A program made the translations under genes and the position numbers. Shown one piece after another: positions 1 through 8,146 of a stretch of 64,000 bases of DNA. Each line of letters opens with the position of its first letter. Positions within the stretch are counted from its first letter, which is position 1. Source of the stretch: JBBSEZ01 sp038239195 (lineage in GTDB: Bacteria > Planctomycetota > Planctomycetia > Gemmatales > Gemmataceae); the NCBI GenBank assembly GCA_038239195.1, contig JBBSEZ010000002.1:14369-78368 (forward strand). The letters run 5' to 3'. Under the pieces are notes generated by a model, which ran no database searches, had not been told where the DNA came from, and saw only the letters and a program-made list of their open reading frames with translations.

Positions 1-360
1 CCACACGAAGCCCGACCCGGTGCCCGTGGCGGCGACGCGCTGGCTGCGAAAGCCATAGGGCCCGGGCGCCGCCGACAGCGTCGTGATGTGAACGACCGAG
101 GGGCGCGTCTGCTTGTAGACGGCGATCCGGCTCTTCTCCAGCTCCGACAGGTCGCCGCGCGGCGCGACCGCCCGCGGCTCGGCCCATTGTTCGCGGTCGC
201 CGCCGCCCGCCCGCTTCCAGACAGAGCGCACGAGGAGGCCCCCGCCGACGAGCAGGGCGCACAACATCAGCAGCGTCAGCAGCAAGGGCAGCACCGAGGA
301 GCGAGCCCGGGGCCGCGGGCCCGAGGGCGGGAGCCAGGGATAGCGGTCGTCGTAGGACAT
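1..360 (-). CDS. HtrA/DegP-like trypsin-family serine protease, N-terminal part
   Basis: Partial gene running off the left edge; 120 codons are visible from an ATG at 360. The first 22 residues are polar and Pro/Arg rich, followed by one hydrophobic segment (about residues 23-46) that should anchor the protein in the inner membrane with the rest in the periplasm. After a linker comes E-K-S-R-I-A-V-Y, then PSVVHITT and a GTGSGFVW motif, which is how the protease domain of S1C (HtrA/DegP/DegQ) enzymes begins. The catalytic His, Asp and Ser and any PDZ domains lie outside the window. Family function is degradation or refolding of damaged envelope proteins, which fits the clpB-hsp20-lon operon just upstream on the same strand. 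No clear ribosome binding site precedes the ATG. Confidence 0.75.
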   Translation of the reverse strand, partial: MSYDDRYPWLPPSGPRPRARSSVLPLLLTLLMLCALLVGGGLLVRSVWKRAGGGDREQWAEPRAVAPRGDLSELEKSRIAVYKQTRPSVVHITTLSAAPGPYGFRSQRVAATGTGSGFVW

Positions 361-381
361 GGTTCGAGGGGGTTGGAGTTT

Positions 382-421
382 GGGGCCCCAGGTGGGGCCC
401 CCTCTTGCTTGTCGTTTCGCG
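382..421. repeat. Intergenic hairpin plus 20-nt dispersed motif after lon
   Basis: Positions 382-401 hold two GGGGCCCC octamers separated by AGGT, able to form an 8-bp hairpin on either strand. Positions 402-421 match 20 nt exactly with the right arm of the hairpin at 42738-42785. The site follows the lon stop codon and may end transcription of the lon operon, although no T-run follows on the minus strand. Confidence 0.5.
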
Positions 422-424
422 CTT

Positions 425-2809
425 TCACACCGCCAGCGCGCTCTGCAAGCGCTCCCCGACTTCCGGCAGCGTCGCCTGGAGCGCCTCCTCGATGCGCTCC
501 GCCAGCGTGAAGCGCATCTCCTGCCGCACGTTCTCGGGGAGCTCGCGCAGGTCGGCCTCGTTGTCCTTCGGCAAGACGACGTGGCGGATGCCGGCGCGGC
601 GCGCCGCCAGCACCTTCTCCTTGATTCCGCCCACTGGCAGCACCAGCCCGCTCAGGGTGATCTCGCCCGTCATGGCCACGTCCGCCCGGAGCGGAACGCC
701 GGTGTACATCGACGCCAGCGCCGACACCATCGCCACGCCCGCCGACGGCCCGTCCTTGGGGACGGCACCTGCGGGAACGTGGACGTGGGCCCCCGCCCGA
801 TGGAACAGCTTCGGGTCGATGCCCAGCGCCTCCGCGTGCGCCCAGACGAACGACCGCGCCGCCCGCGCCGACTCCTTCATCACCTCCCCGAGCTGGCCCG
901 TCAGGCGCAGCCCGCGCCCGCCGTGCAGCAGCGTCGCCTCCACGTACAGCACGTCCCCGCCTGCCTCCGTCCAGGCCAGGCCCGTCGAGACGCCCGCCGG
1001 GAGCTGCTTGCGCGCCCGCTCCGGGCGGACGCGCTCCTGGCCCAGCAGGTCGGGGAGGTCGTCCGGCGTCACCGTCAACCGATCGGCCTTCCCCTCGGCC
1101 ACGCGCCGCGCCAGCTTCCGCGTCACGCGGCCCAGGGCCCGCTCCAGTTCGCGCACCCCGGCCTCGCGGGTGTAGCGGGTGATGATCCGCCGCAGCGCTT
1201 CGTCCGGGACGTCGAGCTGCTCGCCTCGCAGCCCGGCCTCCTTGAGACGGCGCGGCAGCAGGTAGCGCCGGGCGATCTCCATCTTCTGCTCCTCGGAGTA
1301 GCCCGACAGGCGCAGCACCTCCATGCGGTCGAGCAAAGGCCGGGGGACGGGGGCCAGGTCGTTGGCCGTCGTGATGAACAGCACCTTCGACAGGTCGAAC
1401 GGCAGGTCGAGGTAGTTGTCGCGGAACGTGCCGTTCTGCGCCGGGTCGAGCACCTCTAGCAGCGCGCTGGCCGGGTCGCCCCGGAAGTCGCGCCCCAGCT
1501 TATCGACCTCGTCGAGCATCACCACCGGGTTATTGACCCCGGCCCGCCGCAGCGCCTGAATCAGCCGGCCCGGCATGGCGCCGACGTAGGTGCGCCGATG
1601 GCCGCGCAGTTCCGCCTCGTCCGACATCCCACCCAGGCTCAGGCGCTCGAACTTGCGGCCCAGGGCCCGAGCGATCGACTGGCCCACCGACGTCTTGCCG
1701 ACCCCCGGAGGGCCCACCAGGCACAGGATCGGGGCATTTGCCTTCGGGTTGAGTTTCAACACCGCCAGGACTTCCAGGATGCGCTCCTTCACCTCTTCCA
1801 GCCCGTAGTGGTCCTGGTCGAGCACCTCCCTGGCATGCGTCAGGTCGATGTGCTCCGCGCTCGCCTTCTTCCAGGGCAACTCGAACAACAGCTCCAGGTA
1901 GGAGCGAATGACCTGATGGTCTGGGGCCGCGGCCGGCAGCCGTTCCAGCCGGTTCAGCTCGCGCTCCGCCTCCTTGCGCACCTCCTCGGGCAGGTCGGCC
2001 TTGGCGAGGCGCTCGCGCAACTCCTCCGCCTCCGCCTTTTCGGGCCCTTTCTCTCCCAGCTCTTCGCGGATGGCCTGCATCTGCTGGCGCAGCACGTACT
2101 CGCGCTGCTGCTTGGACATCTCCGACTCGACCTGGCTGGCGATCTGCTTGCGCAGCTCGAGAACCTGGGCCTCGTGGCTCAGGTAGCCGTGCAGCAGGCG
2201 CAGCGCCTCGGCGCGCGTTCCCGCCTCCAGGAGCGCTTGCTCCTTGGCCACGTCGAGGCTGAGCATCGAGCCGAGCAGGAAGGCGAAGCGCAACGGGTCT
2301 TGCGCCTGCATCGCCAGTTGCTGCACGTTCAGCGGGGCCTGGACGTTGGCCATCTCCAAGACGCGCGCCGCCATCTCGGCGACGGCGCCGTGCAGCGCTT
2401 CGACCTCGGTCCCGCCGTCCTCCGGCAAAGGCACGACCTCGACGCGCGCCTTCAGGTACGGCTCGGTCTGCTCGGCACCCAGGAGGCGCACGCGCTCGAT
2501 GCCTTGCACGATCAGTTCGACGATCTCCTCGCCGTTGGCGTTGCCGCGCGCCATCTTCTTGACGACGCAGCGCGTGCCCACTTCGTAGAGTTGATCGAGC
2601 GTCGGTTTATCGGCGTCGGCCTCTCTCTGGGCGACGACAACGAAGGTCTTCTCCTCGGCCGTCAGCGCCGCCTCGACGGCGGCCAGCGAGTGCGGTCGGC
2701 CGACCGACAGGGGCATGAACAGGCCGGGGAACAGGACGGTGTTCTTCAGCGATAGCACCGGCAGCGTGCGCACTCCGCTCGCGGGCAGGTTATTTTCGGG
2801 GGCAGTCAC
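425..2809 (-). CDS. lon: Lon ATP-dependent protease
   Basis: AAA+ serine protease of the cytosol that degrades damaged and regulatory proteins. The 794-residue product has the LonA plan: an N-terminal substrate-binding domain (from VLSLKNTVLFPG), a coiled-coil middle, an AAA+ module with Walker A GPPGVGKTS and Walker B VVMLDEVDKLG, and a C-terminal protease domain with the Ser in PKDGPSAGVAM and the Lys in GGIKEKVLAARRAG, the Ser-Lys dyad of the family. I chose the GTG at 2809 rather than the TTG at 2851: an AGGAGGG lies 7-8 nt upstream, and GTGA overlaps the TGA of the hsp20 gene by 4 nt, which points to translational coupling. Last gene of the clpB-hsp20-lon operon. Confidence 0.95.
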   Translation of the reverse strand: MTAPENNLPASGVRTLPVLSLKNTVLFPGLFMPLSVGRPHSLAAVEAALTAEEKTFVVVAQREADADKPTLDQLYEVGTRCVVKKMARGNANGEEIVELIVQGIERVRLLGAEQTEPYLKARVEVVPLPEDGGTEVEALHGAVAEMAARVLEMANVQAPLNVQQLAMQAQDPLRFAFLLGSMLSLDVAKEQALLEAGTRAEALRLLHGYLSHEAQVLELRKQIASQVESEMSKQQREYVLRQQMQAIREELGEKGPEKAEAEELRERLAKADLPEEVRKEAERELNRLERLPAAAPDHQVIRSYLELLFELPWKKASAEHIDLTHAREVLDQDHYGLEEVKERILEVLAVLKLNPKANAPILCLVGPPGVGKTSVGQSIARALGRKFERLSLGGMSDEAELRGHRRTYVGAMPGRLIQALRRAGVNNPVVMLDEVDKLGRDFRGDPASALLEVLDPAQNGTFRDNYLDLPFDLSKVLFITTANDLAPVPRPLLDRMEVLRLSGYSEEQKMEIARRYLLPRRLKEAGLRGEQLDVPDEALRRIITRYTREAGVRELERALGRVTRKLARRVAEGKADRLTVTPDDLPDLLGQERVRPERARKQLPAGVSTGLAWTEAGGDVLYVEATLLHGGRGLRLTGQLGEVMKESARAARSFVWAHAEALGIDPKLFHRAGAHVHVPAGAVPKDGPSAGVAMVSALASMYTGVPLRADVAMTGEITLSGLVLPVGGIKEKVLAARRAGIRHVVLPKDNEADLRELPENVRQEMRFTLAERIEEALQATLPEVGERLQSALAV

Positions 2810-3204
2810 GATCGGCCCTCCTCTTCTCGTTCCGTTGGGGAGTGGATGCAAACCAGCAGCAGCCCGTCGCGGTACTCGGTCTTGATCTCCGCGCGCCTCA
2901 GGTCACACGGCAACTCCAGGCTGCGCTCGAATCGGCTGTAGGCGATCTCCATCTGGTAGTATACGGCCCCGGAAGGCGCGCTCCGGTCGCGGCGCACGCC
3001 GCGCAGGGCAAGCCGGCCGCCCAGCACTTCGAGGTCGACGTCCTCGGCCTGTACGCCGGCCAGCTCGAACTTGACCAGCCAGCCGTCCGGAGTGCGCAGG
3101 ACGTCGGTGGGGGGGCGCCAGGGCGCCTCCCGGTACGCTCCCTCCTGTTCCCGCGCGTACGGCAGGAACAGGGCGTGCATCACGCGAATCAGGTCCCGAG
3201 ACAT
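2806..3204 (-). CDS. Small heat shock protein, Hsp20/alpha-crystallin family
   Basis: ATP-independent holdase that keeps unfolding proteins soluble for ClpB/DnaK. 132 residues with an alpha-crystallin domain: the start W-L-V-K-F-E-L-A-G-V, the conserved L-x-L-x-G-V-R-R strand, Y-S-R-F-E-R-S-L-E-L-P and a late Y-R-D-G-L-L-L-V stretch matching the consensus 'A-x-x-x-n-G-v-L'. The start ATG at 3204 has a strong AAAGGAGG about 8 nt upstream, and that site overlaps the clpB stop codon. The stop overlaps the lon GTG start. The gene is therefore in the middle of a tightly packed heat-shock operon. The overall family is certain; which paralogue it corresponds to is not. Confidence 0.9.
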   Translation of the reverse strand: MSRDLIRVMHALFLPYAREQEGAYREAPWRPPTDVLRTPDGWLVKFELAGVQAEDVDLEVLGGRLALRGVRRDRSAPSGAVYYQMEIAYSRFERSLELPCDLRRAEIKTEYRDGLLLVCIHSPTEREEEGRS

Positions 3205-3218
3205 GGCTCGAACCTCCT

Positions 3219-5846
3219 TTAACTCAGCGCCCCGGCCGGCACGGCGGGCTGTTGCGGGTCGAACGTCAGCGCGGCCTTCTTGGAGTCGAAGCCGACGCGC
3301 ACGTGCTGCCCGTCGCGCACCTTTCCTTCGAGCAACAGCCGGGCCAGGGGCGTCTCGATTTCGCGCTGAATCGTCCGCTTCAACGGCCGGGCCCCGTAGG
3401 CCGGCTCGTGCCCGACGCGCACCAGGTGTTCGCGGGCCGCATCGTCCAGCTCCAGCGCGATGTGCCGGTCGGCGAGCCGTTGCCGCAGGTGCCCGAGCTG
3501 AATGTCCACGATCTTCTTCAGGTGCTCCACGCTCAGCGCGTGGAAAACGATGATCTCGTCCACGCGGTTGAGGAACTCCGGCCGAAACGCCTTGCGCATC
3601 TCGTCGAGCACTGCCACCTTCATGCGGTCGAAGACCTCGCCCACGTACGAGCCCTGGTACTGGAGAATGCGTTGGCTGCCGATGTTGCTCGTCATGATGA
3701 CGATGGTGTTCTTGAAATCGACGGTCCGTCCCTGCCCGTCCGTCAGGCGCCCGTCGTCGAGCAACTGGAGCAGCACGTTGAAGACGTCGGGGTGGGCCTT
3801 CTCGATCTCGTCGAACAGCAGGACGCAGTACGGGCGGCGGCGCACAGACTCGGTGAGCTGCCCGCCCTCCTCGTAGCCGACGTAGCCGGGCGGGGCGCCG
3901 AGCAGTCGGGCCACCGTATGCTTCTCCTGGTACTCCGACATGTCGATCCGCACCATCGCCTTCTCGTCGTCGAAGAGAAACCCGGCCAGGGCCCGTGCCA
4001 GCTCCGTCTTGCCCACTCCCGTCGGGCCCAGGAAGATGAACGAGCCGATCGGCCGGTTGGGGTCCTTCAGCCCCGAGCGCGCCCGCACCACCGCCTGGGC
4101 CACGGCCGTCACCGCCTCGTCCTGGCCGATCACGCGCTCGTGCAGGTTGTCCTCCAGGCGCAACAGCTTCTGCACCTCGCCGCCGAGCAGTTTCGACACG
4201 GGGATGCCGGTCCACCGGCTCACGATCGAGGCGATGTCCTCTTCGTCCACCTCCTGTTTGACGAGCTGGGCCTTCCCGCTCACCGCCGGGGCCACCTCGA
4301 GCACCTTGAGCTCGCGCTCCAACTCCGGGACCTGCCCATACTGAAGGCGGTTCGCCGTCTCCCAGTCGTAGCGGGCCTTGGCGTCGTCCAGCTCTTTGCG
4401 CAGTGCGTCGAGTTGCTCGCGGAGCCGAGCCAGCCGTTGCGTGTCCTTCTTCTCCTCCTCCCACTGACTGCGGAGCGTCCCCGCCTTCTCCTTGAGGTCT
4501 GCTAGTTCCTTGTCCACCTTCTGCAAGCGGTCTTTGGAGGGAGCGTCCTTCTCCCGGGACAGCGAGACCTTTTCGATCTCCAGTTGCATGACGCGCCGCT
4601 GTACCTCGTCGAGCTCCACGGGCACGGAGTCTATCTCGGTGCGCAGCTTGGCGGCCGCCTCGTCCACGAGGTCGATGGCCTTGTCGGGCAAAAAGCGATC
4701 CGAGATGTAGCGATTCGACAGTACCGCGGCGGCCACCAGGGCCGAGTCCTTGATCGTGACCTTGTGGTGCGCCTCGTAGCGCGACTTCAGCCCGCGCAGA
4801 ATGGAGATGGTGTCCTCGACGTTGGGCTGATCGACGAACACCGGCTGGAAGCGCCGCTCCAGGGCAGCATCCTTCTCGATGTGCTTGCGGTACTCGTCGA
4901 GGGTCGTGGCGCCGATGCAGTGCAACTCGCCGCGCGCCAGCATCGGCTTGAGCAGGTTGCCGGCGTCCATGGCGCCCTCGGCCTTGCCGGCGCCGACGAC
5001 CGTGTGCAGTTCGTCGATGAACAGGATGATCTGCCCCGCCGACTCCTGCACCTCCTTCAGCACCGCCTTGAGGCGCTCCTCGAACTCCCCGCGATACTTG
5101 GCCCCCGCGATCAACGCGCCCATGTCGAGGGCGACGATGTGGCGGTCCTTCAGCCCCTCCGGCACGTCGCCGCGCGCGATGCGCTGGGCCAGGCCCTCGA
5201 CGATGGCGGTCTTGCCGACGCCCGGCTCGCCGATCAGCACGGGGTTGTTCTTGGTACGGCGCGACAGCACCTGGATGACCCGGCGAACTTCTTCGTCGCG
5301 CCCGATGACGGGGTCGAGCTTGCCCTCCCGGGCGAGGGCGGTCAGCTCGCGCCCGTAGCGCTCGAGCGCCTGGTAGGTCGATTCAGGGCTCTGCGTCGTC
5401 ACGCGCTGGCTACCGCGCACGCCGCGCACCGCCTCCTCGACGATGGCGCGGGTGGCCCCCGCGTCCTTGAGCATCCGGCCGACGGTGCCGACCTCGTCGA
5501 TCAGGGCGAGGACGAGGTGCTCGACGGAGACGAAGGAGTCCTTCATCTCCTTCGCCTCCTCCTCGGCCTTCATGACCACGCGGTTGAAGCGCGGACCTGG
5601 GCGAGGCTGGTCGTCGGCGCCGCTGACACGCGGCAAGCGGTCGATCTCCTGGATGGCGCGCTGGCGCAGGGCCTCGACGCCCACCCCCGCCTTGGAGAGG
5701 ATGGCGGATGCAAGCCCCTGGTCCTGGTCGAGCAAGGCCAGCAACAGGTGTTCGCCGTCGAACTGCTGCTGCCCCTTGCGCGCGGCGAGGCGCTGGGCAG
5801 CGAGGATAGCCTCCTGGGCTTTTTCGGTGAAACGGTTCATGTCCAT
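3219..5846 (-). CDS. clpB: ClpB protein disaggregase
   Basis: Hexameric AAA+ chaperone that threads proteins out of aggregates together with DnaK. The 875-residue product contains the N-terminal Clp repeat domain (begins MDMNRFTEKAQEAI), a first AAA domain with Walker A GEPGVGKT and Walker B LFIDELHT, a charged coiled-coil M-domain (about residues 410-520) that separates ClpB from ClpA/ClpC, and a second AAA domain with GPTGVGKT and LLFDEIEKAHPDV. No IGL/F loop for ClpP binding is seen where ClpA/X carry it. ATG at 5846 is preferred over the TTG one codon upstream; GGAGG lies 7 nt before it. First gene of the operon with hsp20 and lon. I could not find a convincing heat-shock promoter or CIRCE element upstream. 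Confidence 0.95.
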   Translation of the reverse strand: MDMNRFTEKAQEAILAAQRLAARKGQQQFDGEHLLLALLDQDQGLASAILSKAGVGVEALRQRAIQEIDRLPRVSGADDQPRPGPRFNRVVMKAEEEAKEMKDSFVSVEHLVLALIDEVGTVGRMLKDAGATRAIVEEAVRGVRGSQRVTTQSPESTYQALERYGRELTALAREGKLDPVIGRDEEVRRVIQVLSRRTKNNPVLIGEPGVGKTAIVEGLAQRIARGDVPEGLKDRHIVALDMGALIAGAKYRGEFEERLKAVLKEVQESAGQIILFIDELHTVVGAGKAEGAMDAGNLLKPMLARGELHCIGATTLDEYRKHIEKDAALERRFQPVFVDQPNVEDTISILRGLKSRYEAHHKVTIKDSALVAAAVLSNRYISDRFLPDKAIDLVDEAAAKLRTEIDSVPVELDEVQRRVMQLEIEKVSLSREKDAPSKDRLQKVDKELADLKEKAGTLRSQWEEEKKDTQRLARLREQLDALRKELDDAKARYDWETANRLQYGQVPELERELKVLEVAPAVSGKAQLVKQEVDEEDIASIVSRWTGIPVSKLLGGEVQKLLRLEDNLHERVIGQDEAVTAVAQAVVRARSGLKDPNRPIGSFIFLGPTGVGKTELARALAGFLFDDEKAMVRIDMSEYQEKHTVARLLGAPPGYVGYEEGGQLTESVRRRPYCVLLFDEIEKAHPDVFNVLLQLLDDGRLTDGQGRTVDFKNTIVIMTSNIGSQRILQYQGSYVGEVFDRMKVAVLDEMRKAFRPEFLNRVDEIIVFHALSVEHLKKIVDIQLGHLRQRLADRHIALELDDAAREHLVRVGHEPAYGARPLKRTIQREIETPLARLLLEGKVRDGQHVRVGFDSKKAALTFDPQQPAVPAGALS

Positions 5847-6198
5847 CAAGGGCCCTCCTTCACTCAGGGCCGGGGCGAGCGGTTGAACGGCCCTCTATCG
5901 GTATTCTAGGCAGATAGGTGTTTCGGATTGGTCGAGTGGGAAAGAGGCAATCGCGGTGCCAAAGCCAGCGCCGGGAGCAACTGTCATAAACAGTTGACCA
6001 GGAAGAGGTTGTGTGAGAGAGAAGGTAAACGGAAGGACCGAGACGCGGCGAGGGTGACCGTTGAGGCAGGTCGTGAGGGGCAATCTGGCAGGTGGAAGGA
6101 CGTGGCTGGTCTTGACGCTCGACCAGCGATGGGACAGCATGAAGCAGCCTTGGCAAAAGGGCGCCGTTGCCCGTAGAACAGCGACCGCGGAGGGAGAA
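5847..6198. other. Divergent intergenic region clpB / Uma2
   Basis: About 350 bases between two diverging genes. It should hold the clpB promoter on the minus strand, with an AT-richer patch (around 5896-5920, TAGAAT on the minus strand) but no matching -35 box at proper spacing. The plus-strand frame stays open upstream of the Uma2 start from a TTG at 6061, but this part has no recognisable protein character. No CIRCE-type inverted repeat was seen. Confidence 0.4.
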
Positions 6199-6969
6199 AT
6201 GGCCACCCTGGCTCCGGGACCGATGGAAGGGCAGGAACTGCCCGACCACAAACAACTTCCCGAGACGGACGGCGCGATCGTGCGAAACTTCGCCGAACAT
6301 CCTCAGGCAATGCTGCTGACCGACACGCTCCGCCCGGTGCTCGACCGGCGCCACCCGGACGGCCAATATGCGATCGGGCAAGACTCGGGCATCTACTTCC
6401 GCAGCGCCCCCCGGCCGCTGGACGGCTGCAAGGCCCCCGATTGGTTCTACGTCCCCGACGTCTCGCCCCTACTGAACGGCGAGGTCCGGCGCTCGTACGT
6501 CCTGTGGCAGGAACTCATCGCCCCCTTCCTCATCGCCGAATTTGCCACGGGCGATGGTGAAGAGGAGCGCGACCGCACGCCGCGAACGGGCAAGTTCTGG
6601 GTCTACGAGCGCGCCATCCGCGCCGACTTCTACGCCATCTACGAGGTCGATCCCGGCCGGGTGGAGCTCTACCGGCTCGTCGATCGACGTTACCAGCGCA
6701 TCAAGCCCAACCGCCGCAAGCGCTTCCCGATCGAGCCGCTCGGCATCGAACTGGGCATCTGGCGAGACCGCTACCAGAACCAGGAGCTGCCCTGGTTGCG
6801 CTGCTGGGACCACCACGGGCTGTTGCTGCCCACCAGCGAGGAGCGCGCGGTGGGCGAGAGCGCTCGCGCCGACGCCGAACACGAACGGGCCGACGCCGAG
6901 CACGAACGAGCGGAGCGCCTGGCCGCTCGGCTGCGTGCCCTCGGGGTCGATCCCGACGCCCCGGAGTAA
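6199..6969 (+). CDS. Uma2-family (DUF820) putative endonuclease-fold protein
   Basis: 256 residues of the Uma2 type, a restriction-endonuclease-like fold that is hugely expanded in planctomycetes and cyanobacteria and whose role is unknown. Visible core: a C-K-A-P-D-W-F-Y-V-P-D-V strand (acidic residue), P-F-L-I-A-E-F-A-T-G-D-G with the second acidic position, then K-F-W-V-Y-E-R-A and F-Y-A-I-Y-E-V-D. The C-terminal tail carries a charged helix with a tandem repeat of the heptad A-D-A-E-H-E-R (encoded around 6868-6914) ending in R-L-R-A-L-G-V-D-P, a usual coiled-coil ending of this family. Start ATG 6199 has GGAGGGAGA directly upstream; the longer frame to 6061 begins with TTG and looks non-coding. 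Followed 39 nt later by the DUF4058 gene. Confidence 0.75.
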   Translation: MATLAPGPMEGQELPDHKQLPETDGAIVRNFAEHPQAMLLTDTLRPVLDRRHPDGQYAIGQDSGIYFRSAPRPLDGCKAPDWFYVPDVSPLLNGEVRRSYVLWQELIAPFLIAEFATGDGEEERDRTPRTGKFWVYERAIRADFYAIYEVDPGRVELYRLVDRRYQRIKPNRRKRFPIEPLGIELGIWRDRYQNQELPWLRCWDHHGLLLPTSEERAVGESARADAEHERADAEHERAERLAARLRALGVDPDAPE

Positions 6970-7008
6970 CGACCTCGCCCGAGAAGGGCCGGCGAACGAG
7001 AGACCGCG

Positions 7009-7734
7009 ATGCCGCTCCTGAATCACTTCGTCCCCCCGTTCAGCATCACCCACCCCTGGCGAGGCTTCCACAGCGCCTGGGCCACCAGCCTCACGCGCCA
7101 ACTCAACGAGGGCGTGTTGCCGGAGCGCTTCTGGGCCATTCCCAACATCGACCTGGGTGGGTCTTTCGAGATCGACGTTGCCACCCTGGGCCAATCGTCC
7201 CCCGAAGAAGGGGGGGGAGGCGTTCTGGCCTGGGCGCCCCCCGCGCCGCCTGTCACCCTTCCCATCGATTTCACCCACGTCGATACGGTCGAGGTCCAGG
7301 TATTCGCGGACGAGGACGGCCCTCGACTGCGCGGGGCGATCGAGCTCGTCAGCCCCTCGAACAAGGACCGGCCGAGCCAGCGCCGCGCGTTCGCCGTCAA
7401 GTGCGCCAGCTATCTCCAACTGGCGGCGGGCGTCGTGGTAATCGACGTCGTGACCGACCGCCATGCCAACATGCACGAGGAGTTGCTGCGCGCCCTGGAC
7501 CTCGGCAACGGCGCCCCCTGGCGCTCCCCAACGAACCTCTACGCGGTGGCGTACCGCACCGCCACGGCGGAAGGCGCCTCTCGCTTCGAGGCCTGGCCCG
7601 AGGCCCTCGCCGTGGGCGCCGTTCTACCCAGGCTGCCCCTCTGGCTTGCCCCCGAGCTCTCCGTGCCCGTCGATCTCGAATCGGCCTACCGGGCGACCTG
7701 TGCGTTGCTCCGCCTCCGACCCTCGCCCCCATGA
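7009..7734 (+). CDS. DUF4058 family protein
   Basis: 241 residues beginning MPLLNHFVPP and H-P-W-R-G-F-H-S-A-W, the typical opening of DUF4058 proteins, which are common in planctomycetes and cyanobacteria and have no assigned function. Other family-like stretches are R-L-R-G-A-I-E-L-V-S-P-S-N-K-D-R-P (a nuclease-like acidic/Lys arrangement) and V-V-V-I-D-V-V-T-D-R-H. The S-P-x-N-K motif and its position after an I-E-L-V strand resemble the PD-(D/E)xK fold of Uma2 proteins, so the two neighbours may be functionally related; this is inference. Short spacing behind the Uma2 gene suggests one transcript. Start ATG 7009 has only a weak GAGAG upstream. Confidence 0.7.
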   Translation: MPLLNHFVPPFSITHPWRGFHSAWATSLTRQLNEGVLPERFWAIPNIDLGGSFEIDVATLGQSSPEEGGGGVLAWAPPAPPVTLPIDFTHVDTVEVQVFADEDGPRLRGAIELVSPSNKDRPSQRRAFAVKCASYLQLAAGVVVIDVVTDRHANMHEELLRALDLGNGAPWRSPTNLYAVAYRTATAEGASRFEAWPEALAVGAVLPRLPLWLAPELSVPVDLESAYRATCALLRLRPSPP

Positions 7735-7779
7735 AGAATAGAGATTGCATCATTTCGAGCGCTCGCCGCCAAAATTCCA

Positions 7780-7808
7780 TTGCCAAGTGGAGCGCCGTCC
7801 TCTACACT
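7780..7808 (+). promoter_or_regulatory. Sigma70-type promoter upstream of the leuA leader
   Basis: TTGCCA (7780-7785), a 17-nt spacer and TACACT (7803-7808). Predicted start of transcription near 7815, about 45 nt before the leader peptide ATG. It lies in the gap behind the DUF4058 gene, in the only relatively AT-rich stretch there. Confidence 0.6.
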
Positions 7809-7860
7809 GCCAGGGAAGTGTGGTGATCGGGGCCCGATTTTCCCCCAACTTTCACCCCCC

Positions 7861-7923
7861 ATGACGCCGGACCTGCTGCTACCGCTGCTCGACTTGCTTC
7901 TCCTGACCGGAGACAGTCCCTAG
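7861..7923 (+). CDS. leuL: Leucine-rich leader peptide of leuA (attenuator peptide)
   Basis: A 20-codon reading frame from ATG 7861 to TAG 7921-7923, encoding M-T-P-D-L-L-L-P-L-L-D and then four more Leu in a row. Nine of 20 residues are leucine, using CTG, CTA, CTC, TTG and CTT codons. It lies between a good promoter and a terminator hairpin in front of the gene for the first enzyme of leucine synthesis, which is the layout of a leu attenuator: stalling at Leu codons when charged leucyl-tRNA is short would prevent the terminator from forming. No Shine-Dalgarno motif is visible upstream (C-rich), which is common in this phylum. Leu is frequent in high-GC chance frames, so the position is the strongest argument. 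Confidence 0.6.
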   Translation: MTPDLLLPLLDLLLLTGDSP

Positions 7924-7960
7924 GCGCGCCATCAGCATCCTGCCAACGCGAGCTGACCGC

Positions 7961-8001
7961 GGCCCTGGGGCCTTCATAGTCCCAGGGCCGTTTTCGTTGT
8001 T
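7961..8001 (+). terminator. Attenuator terminator hairpin before leuA
   Basis: GGCCCTGGG (7961-7969) pairs with CCCAGGGCC (7981-7989), loop of 11 nt, followed by GTTTTCGTTGTT. It begins 37 nt after the leader peptide stop and lies 146 nt upstream of the leuA start. Either an attenuator for leuA or a plain terminator for the DUF4058 transcript; the promoter between that gene and the hairpin favours the first. Confidence 0.6.
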
Positions 8002-8028
8002 CCGACGCGGACGCCCATGTTTGGTTCA

Positions 8029-8123
8029 GGTGCGGTCGGCGGCCCGTGGCCGCATTGAAGTGATACCACCCTCAGGGAGGGGGAGCAAAGGCCCGGCCTT
8101 CTCCACGGGCCGCCAACCGCACC
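8029..8123 (+). other. Long stem-loop in the leuA 5' leader
   Basis: A 21-nt arm (8029-8049, GGTGCGGTCGG through CCCGTGG) is complementary, with one mismatch, to 8103-8123. The 53-nt loop holds two smaller palindromes (CCCTCAGGGAGGG and GGCCCGGCC). The structure ends about 23 nt before the leuA ATG, so it may influence ribosome access or be a small mobile palindrome; the sequence does not decide. Confidence 0.45.
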
Positions 8124-8146
8124 GCATCTGAGGAAAGCTGAAAGCG

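Noticed and set aside
359..5909. Long plus-strand open frames opposite lon, hsp20 and clpB (for example 1598-2755, 3252-4505, 4584-5909)
   Set aside because: They mirror the minus-strand genes, have no domain content and arise from the high GC third-position bias.
6868..6914. Tandem repeat of A-D-A-E-H-E-R in the Uma2 protein as a possible functional array
   Set aside because: Only two units; charged heptads at the Uma2 C-terminus are common slippage products.
8055..8090. T-box-like AGGGTGGTATCAC on the minus strand upstream of leuA
   Set aside because: It is on the strand opposite to leuA, no aminoacyl-tRNA synthetase or amino acid gene lies in that direction, and no specifier stem could be made out.
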